Positions 40,692 to 44,179 of a stretch of DNA of 44,179 nucleotides are shown here, piece after piece. The translations under genes were made by a program, and so were the position numbers. Source of the stretch: a virus; IMG/VR virus record IMGVR_UViG_3300032286_000345, positions 1 to 44,179 of that record, one strand, 5' to 3'. The notes under the pieces were generated by a model. That model saw only the letters and a list, made by a program, of their open reading frames with translations, made no database searches and had not been told where the DNA came from. The first letter of the stretch is position 1. The number at the start of each line of letters is the position of its first letter.

Positions 40692-41420
40692 ATGAGTAAC
40701 ATCATAAGTTGGTTCATCGGTTTGCTCTCGTTAGCAAACATCAAAGCGGAACTCGTTTCGCTTAAATCAGTAAACGCAGAACTCAAAAATAAAAACGACT
40801 TATACGAAGTCTTGATAAAAGAACTCGTAGAAGAAGTTAAACAGATGAAGTCTGCAAAAGCAATGGATGGAGAAAACCTCGATACAGAAATCCAGAATTG
40901 GGTAACTGATAACATCGAGTCGTACATCCAAGATTGGGCAGATAGTAATCTCGATGATGCAATGTGCACATACATCGAAGGTTATGACTTCTCCGACATC
41001 GTGCAGATGGAGTTAGGCAATACAGACTTCGTAACTGAATCTGATTTGCGTGACAAAGTCTTGGAGTATGTCGAAGAAGATATTCAAGATGCTGACTTAT
41101 CACAAGTCGCTCGTAAGCATCTCGAAGAAGAAGTAACGCTCGATTGGTTTGGTGATATGGTGAAAGAAGAAATCGTTAAGCAACTCAAGTCTGCAGAGAC
41201 TGAAGAAGTTAAGCAGAACGATGACGCTATCAACGACATCATTAAGAATAACATCGAGTCGAAAGTTGTTGAGCGTATGGAAGCGAAGTTCGGTGAAGGT
41301 TGGGATACTTGGTTTGAAGAACACACACGCTTCTGCGTGAAGTCTATTCTCGCTGAGTTTCTGCAATCGGCATACGAGCAGACCAAAGCAATCACCACTA
41401 CTAACACGGAGATTAAATAA
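40692..41420 (+). CDS. Acidic coiled-coil early protein
   Basis: A 242-residue protein with a hydrophobic N-terminus (MSNIISWFIGLLSLANIK), a coiled coil (about 20-55; LVSLKSVNAELKNKNDLYEV) and a long, strongly acidic helical body (VEEDIQDADLSQVARKHLEEE, GEGWDTWFEEHTR). No enzymatic motif. Strongly acidic early phage proteins are sometimes DNA mimics that block host defence or nucleoid proteins, but that is inference only. The N-terminus could also tether it to membrane. Confidence 0.65.
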   Translation: MSNIISWFIGLLSLANIKAELVSLKSVNAELKNKNDLYEVLIKELVEEVKQMKSAKAMDGENLDTEIQNWVTDNIESYIQDWADSNLDDAMCTYIEGYDFSDIVQMELGNTDFVTESDLRDKVLEYVEEDIQDADLSQVARKHLEEEVTLDWFGDMVKEEIVKQLKSAETEEVKQNDDAINDIIKNNIESKVVERMEAKFGEGWDTWFEEHTRFCVKSILAEFLQSAYEQTKAITTTNTEIK

Positions 41421-41421
41421 T

Positions 41422-41685
41422 ATGCCCAGCAAAAAAATTACTGAGGTTCGTGTTAAAGAGTTAGTAGCAATGTTGCAAATCCCAGATACGATTAAGGAAC
41501 ACGATTATCCATACATCAATCTTGCTGGCACAGGTAATATCTTCGGTGATATTGCTTCAGCAACTCGTGCGTGGAAAAGTGTAGACCTCGCCGTATCAAA
41601 ACGGATTATGTCCGTTATCAACGATAACTGCAACTCACCCGAAGAAGTTGATGCATTGTTAAATGCAATCAGCGATAACTCTTAA
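41422..41685 (+). CDS. Hypothetical protein, tandem paralogue 1
   Basis: An 87-residue protein, one base after the previous stop. Together with the next protein it shows IPD, then a spaced P-x3-L-x-G, a DI, AWK, KRI-x2-VIN and an EE-x7-IS near the end, so the two arose by tandem duplication. Mostly helical, with no known domain. Starts at ATG 41422 (MPSKKITEVRVKEL). Confidence 0.7.
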   Translation: MPSKKITEVRVKELVAMLQIPDTIKEHDYPYINLAGTGNIFGDIASATRAWKSVDLAVSKRIMSVINDNCNSPEEVDALLNAISDNS

Positions 41686-41690
41686 TCATT

Positions 41691-41969
41691 ATGCCCTGTC
41701 ACTTATCTGCAGAGCGTTTAAAGTTTCTTCGTAAAGAAATCGGTATCCCAGACGATATGAATAATAGTATGTTTCCTTTCTACGAACTAGAAGGAATGTA
41801 CTCTGTCTATCGTGACATCCAAGGTATCGTCAAAGCGTGGAAGAAGATTAATCCAAAGATTGCGAAACGAATTGTGCCTGTCATCAACGAGCACTTGAAG
41901 ACGCAAGAAGAGATTATCGAATTCATCGATGACATTAGTGGTATCGAAGATTGGGGTTACCGATATTAG
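41691..41969 (+). CDS. Hypothetical protein, tandem paralogue 2
   Basis: A 92-residue protein, 5 bases after paralogue 1, sharing its spaced residues (IPD, P-x3-L-x-G, DI, AWK, KRI-x2-VIN, EE, IS). It carries an extra C-terminal IEDWGYRY. After it, 84 bases to the next gene contain an 8-base palindrome, GGGGCCCC (41998-42005). Function unknown. The pair may act as a heterodimer or have split roles. Confidence 0.7.
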   Translation: MPCHLSAERLKFLRKEIGIPDDMNNSMFPFYELEGMYSVYRDIQGIVKAWKKINPKIAKRIVPVINEHLKTQEEIIEFIDDISGIEDWGYRY

Positions 41970-42053
41970 TCCACAAAAAAACTTTGGCGAAAAACTGGGG
42001 CCCCATTCGGTTTCAGCGAGTAGCCAATACAAACAACCAAATAAATAACATAT

Positions 42054-43004
42054 ATGTCTAACGACATCGTGACTGATGCGAACCAGTCCTTAATTAGTTC
42101 GCAATACGAGCGTGAGTTGAAAGTGTCTCACGCTAACGGACTCCTCACGGATTCCAATGATGGTGCTCATCGTTTCTCAGTAAGTAAGTTACCAACTTAC
42201 TTGCACGATGGCACACCTGCCAACCGCTGGGCAATCAAACGCAATGACACAGGCATTGTGATTGGTTCTGTCTCTGGTGATTATGGTGTCATTCAAAATG
42301 CAGACCTTGAAGAAGAGATTCTTCACGGCTTCAAGGTGAATGGCATTACACCTACAAAGGTTAAACCCATTGTAGTTAATTACGGAGCACGAACTCACAT
42401 TGAATACACATTCAATGAGTGTCGCTCAGATGTAACCAAGAAAGGCGATATCATCGCATTGCGTATCATCGCAAATAATTCGTTTGATGGTAAGTCATCA
42501 TCATCGATTACTTGCGGTGCGTTGCGATTAATCTGTCTCAATGGTATGACAGGCTTCACCGCAGATGTTCGTATGAATGCTCGACACACATCGAGAGTGA
42601 ATACGACTTATGTTGCAGGTGTTGTTCGCCAAGCGTTAGAGCAATGGAAGCATAACAATGTAATGTGGAATAAATTGGCTACGGCTGAGATTGCACCATT
42701 GCACGGCTATTACATCATTGAGAATCTAACCAACGCTGGTGTCATCACCAAGAAGGTTGCAAAACTTGCATCACAAGTTTGGGAGCAACCGACTTACGCT
42801 GAAGACCGCACACGCAATCTGTGGAATGTATACAATGCAGTCACTCAAGTTACTACTCACCAATTAAGTGAGCGTCACTACGAGGCTGGCAATCGTATGT
42901 CAACACAGGTGCTGAATGCGTTCGCTGAAGCGTTAAGCGATACATCACGATTCGAGCATCTCATTCGTGTTCCAGAAACCATTGCAGTAGGAGGCAATAA
43001 CTAA
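42054..43004 (+). CDS. DUF932 phage/plasmid-like protein
   Basis: The 316-residue protein has the DUF932 pattern: GSVSGDYGVIQNADL (about 72-86), HIEYTFNECRSDVTKKGDII, LRIIANNSFDGKSSSSITC (about 135-153), RLICLNGMTG and a helical C-terminus. The family is common on phages and plasmids, and its biochemical role is unclear to me. Replication- or recombination-linked roles have been suggested. Starts at ATG 42054 with an A/T-rich leader. Confidence 0.82.
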   Translation: MSNDIVTDANQSLISSQYERELKVSHANGLLTDSNDGAHRFSVSKLPTYLHDGTPANRWAIKRNDTGIVIGSVSGDYGVIQNADLEEEILHGFKVNGITPTKVKPIVVNYGARTHIEYTFNECRSDVTKKGDIIALRIIANNSFDGKSSSSITCGALRLICLNGMTGFTADVRMNARHTSRVNTTYVAGVVRQALEQWKHNNVMWNKLATAEIAPLHGYYIIENLTNAGVITKKVAKLASQVWEQPTYAEDRTRNLWNVYNAVTQVTTHQLSERHYEAGNRMSTQVLNAFAEALSDTSRFEHLIRVPETIAVGGNN

Positions 43005-43010
43005 TCGGAT

Positions 43011-43049
43011 TGGCACACATCATAGCAATGTGGTGTGTGCCACCTTTTA
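43011..43049 (+). terminator. Terminator after the DUF932 gene
   Basis: TGGCACACATCA pairs with TGGTGTGTGCCA, 12 bp with one wobble, around an 8-base loop, followed by CCTTTTATA. It is a strong intrinsic terminator and is related in sequence to the hairpin at 242-272. It ends a few bases before the gene at 43055, so it could also regulate that start. Confidence 0.7.
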
Positions 43050-43054
43050 TACTT

Positions 43055-43261
43055 ATGGAAGTATCCTACGAAATTAACGGAGTATCAGTTACTCATCAGC
43101 AGTTAGCGAGTCTAGGTAAATTGTTAGACAATTGGAAAGTTCATTGGAGCACCATTCACAAATTACCTGCCGAAGATTGCATTATGGTTGTCGTTGAAGG
43201 CAAAGAAACAGGAAACACTATGACTATGGGGATTGAAACCGATGGCTACACGCATTCGTAA
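43055..43261 (+). CDS. Small hypothetical protein
   Basis: ATG 43055 follows the terminator hairpin and gives 68 residues (MEVSYEINGVSVTHQQLASL, then CIMVVVEGKETGNTMTM). A TTG at 43010 would put the hairpin inside the coding part and is rejected. Not recognised. The gene runs tightly into the next (20-base overlap). Confidence 0.6.
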   Translation: MEVSYEINGVSVTHQQLASLGKLLDNWKVHWSTIHKLPAEDCIMVVVEGKETGNTMTMGIETDGYTHS

Positions 43262-43505
43262 TATCACTAAGAAGGTGAAGAGTGAAATTGCAGAAGAGGT
43301 TCTCACGGATAGAAATATCCGTTCTGTCATAAAGGGTATAATCAATCCTTGGGGTGTGATGCATTCAGTCGATGCTAAGATTGAAATACTTCGTGAAGAA
43401 AATCGTATAGCACGAGTGAAAGCAAGTTGTGAAAAGTTCAAATTGGAAAACCCAGAGGGTTATGCTCGTCTCTGCTCAAGTGGAAAGGGTAGTTCAAATG
43501 TCTAA
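43242..43505 (+). CDS. Small basic hypothetical protein
   Basis: ATG 43242 gives 87 residues (MATRIRNITKKVKSEIAEEV, ending CSSGKGSSNV). It is basic and helical, with a coiled-coil stretch (AKIEILREENRIARVKASCE). A TTG at 43233 is a possible alternative start. It overlaps the previous gene by 20 bases and the next by 8. Function unknown. Confidence 0.6.
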   Translation: MATRIRNITKKVKSEIAEEVLTDRNIRSVIKGIINPWGVMHSVDAKIEILREENRIARVKASCEKFKLENPEGYARLCSSGKGSSNV

Positions 43506-43731
43506 ACGCACTCCTAAAAAGTATGTTTGGAAGGTTGTAGAAACTACTCGTAAAGAACTGAATGTAGTTGCTGAGAGTGAACACGATGCAATTGGATTGT
43601 TTTATCAAGCCATCGATGAAGGTTCTAAGATTGCACAAGTCATAGAAAACCTAGCGTGTGTAGATGTTGAAGCATATACGATTAAAGCAAAACCTGTGCG
43701 AATGAAGAGAGGAGTTTACAATGTCTCTTAA
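43498..43731 (+). CDS. Small hypothetical protein
   Basis: I take ATG 43498 (MSKRTPKKYVWKVVETTRKE), inside the end of the preceding gene, giving 77 residues. A longer frame from 43429 would overlap that gene by 77 bases. The pattern, an early strand (YVWKVVETT), then AESEHDAIGLFYQAIDEGS, is like small phage host-takeover proteins, without a named family. It overlaps the next start by 11 bases. Confidence 0.6.
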   Translation: MSKRTPKKYVWKVVETTRKELNVVAESEHDAIGLFYQAIDEGSKIAQVIENLACVDVEAYTIKAKPVRMKRGVYNVS

Positions 43732-44179
43732 CTTCCAATTCGTAGAATCAATCGACCGCAAGTTGATTGAGTATCGCAAAGCAGATGGTTCATTGCATTG
43801 GCATCCTCGTGCACAATCATTCGTGTTCTATCAAATGGCTCTTCAGTTCAATCTCACAGGTGAGAAGACAACTAAGAAACTAGAAGAGATAGAAAGACGA
43901 ATTAAGTTGATTCAGTATGTTGAGCGTAATCGTTCGCATTGGTACGACTTCGATGGAACAGGATATCAGCATCAACTTGCTGATGTTCATACCTATTGGG
44001 GTTTAGAAACCAATGTTGGTCACCTCAACAAAACTCCGTGGAACAATTACTTCTTACGCTATGCAGAGCGATGTGCTAACATCGTGCCTGTGCGTGAGTT
44101 ACAAAGTTCAACAGAGTTAATAGTTCACGAGAAACCAGAAGAGAGAGACCGCATAAGGAAAGCATTAAACAAAGATGCC
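43721..44179 (+). CDS. Hypothetical protein gene crossing the join (5' part)
   Basis: ATG 43721 follows a clear Shine-Dalgarno sequence (AGAGGAG) and is open to the end of the window. It continues at 1-135, for 156 residues in all (MSLNFQFVESIDRKLIEYRK). The middle is helical and charged (KKLEEIERRIKLIQYVERN), followed by HWYDFDGTGYQHQLADVHTY. No family recognised. The intact frame across the join is the best evidence that the sequence is circular. Confidence 0.75.
   Translation, partial: MSLNFQFVESIDRKLIEYRKADGSLHWHPRAQSFVFYQMALQFNLTGEKTTKKLEEIERRIKLIQYVERNRSHWYDFDGTGYQHQLADVHTYWGLETNVGHLNKTPWNNYFLRYAERCANIVPVRELQSSTELIVHEKPEERDRIRKALNKDA
44057..44179. repeat. Direct terminal repeat, right copy
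   Basis: Identical to bases 1-123. It lies inside the 3' part of the gene at 43721. Unique genome length is therefore 44,056 bp. Confidence 0.95.

Noticed and set aside
41998-42005. GGGGCCCC palindrome as a regulatory operator
   Set aside because: An isolated 8-base palindrome with no second copy nearby. Could be chance.
1-44179. CRISPR array, rRNA, insertion sequence or integrase
   Set aside because: No regular direct repeats with spacers, no rRNA-like stretch, no transposase or recombinase motifs were seen.

Overview
The window looks like a complete genome of about 44 kb from an uncultured tailed bacteriophage, most likely short-tailed (podovirus type). Bases 1-123 are identical to bases 44057-44179, and one gene (43721 onward, ending at 135) reads straight across the join, so the molecule is circular, circularly permuted or terminally redundant, with a unique length of 44,056 bp. 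TAA, TAG and TGA all act as stops (standard bacterial code). The genome is AT-rich. There is no integrase, repressor, phage RNA polymerase or DNA polymerase that I recognise, so I infer a virulent phage that depends on host polymerases. The host cannot be named. Most starts lack a Shine-Dalgarno sequence and sit in A/T-rich leaders or in TAATG/ATGA stop-start overlaps, which would suit a host that relies little on SD pairing (Bacteroidota are one possibility).

Layout. (1) Early plus-strand arm, 38569 through the join to about 2.2 kb: small, mostly unknown proteins plus a GP88-family protein, a DUF932 protein, an HTH protein, a tandem pair of paralogues, and two near-identical regulatory units (191-310 and 39030-39147). 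(2) Late plus-strand operon, about 2.2-32.9 kb: an HNH endonuclease, large terminase, portal, scaffold, major capsid protein, adaptor, nozzle/tail-tube protein, tail fibre, three internal virion proteins ending in a 3,467-residue giant (about 24% of the genome), two proteins with ADP-ribosyltransferase-like N-termini, a holin and a lipoprotein-like membrane protein. (3) Minus-strand DNA-metabolism arm, 38554 down to 33026: RusA resolvase, PD-(D/E)XK exonuclease, lambda O-like initiator, DnaC-like loader, ERF annealing protein, tRNA-Arg(UCU), secreted lytic transglycosylase, metallophosphatase and small genes. The two large arms converge on a terminator near 33.0 kb and diverge from a 14-bp gap at 38555-38568.

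How it fits together. The initiator and loader would open an origin and recruit the host helicase. The exonuclease, ERF and RusA form a recombination set. Portal, terminase, scaffold and capsid build the head, and the internal proteins are probably ejected into the host. The holin and transglycosylase end the cycle.

The most striking structural signal is a pair of matching origin-like blocks, one inside the initiator gene (36931-37034, minus) and one in non-coding DNA at 1309-1410 (plus). Each has three repeats at 22- and 23-bp spacing, G runs, the same TTCCTACAGATA, and then an AT-rich tract carrying ATAAAACAGA.
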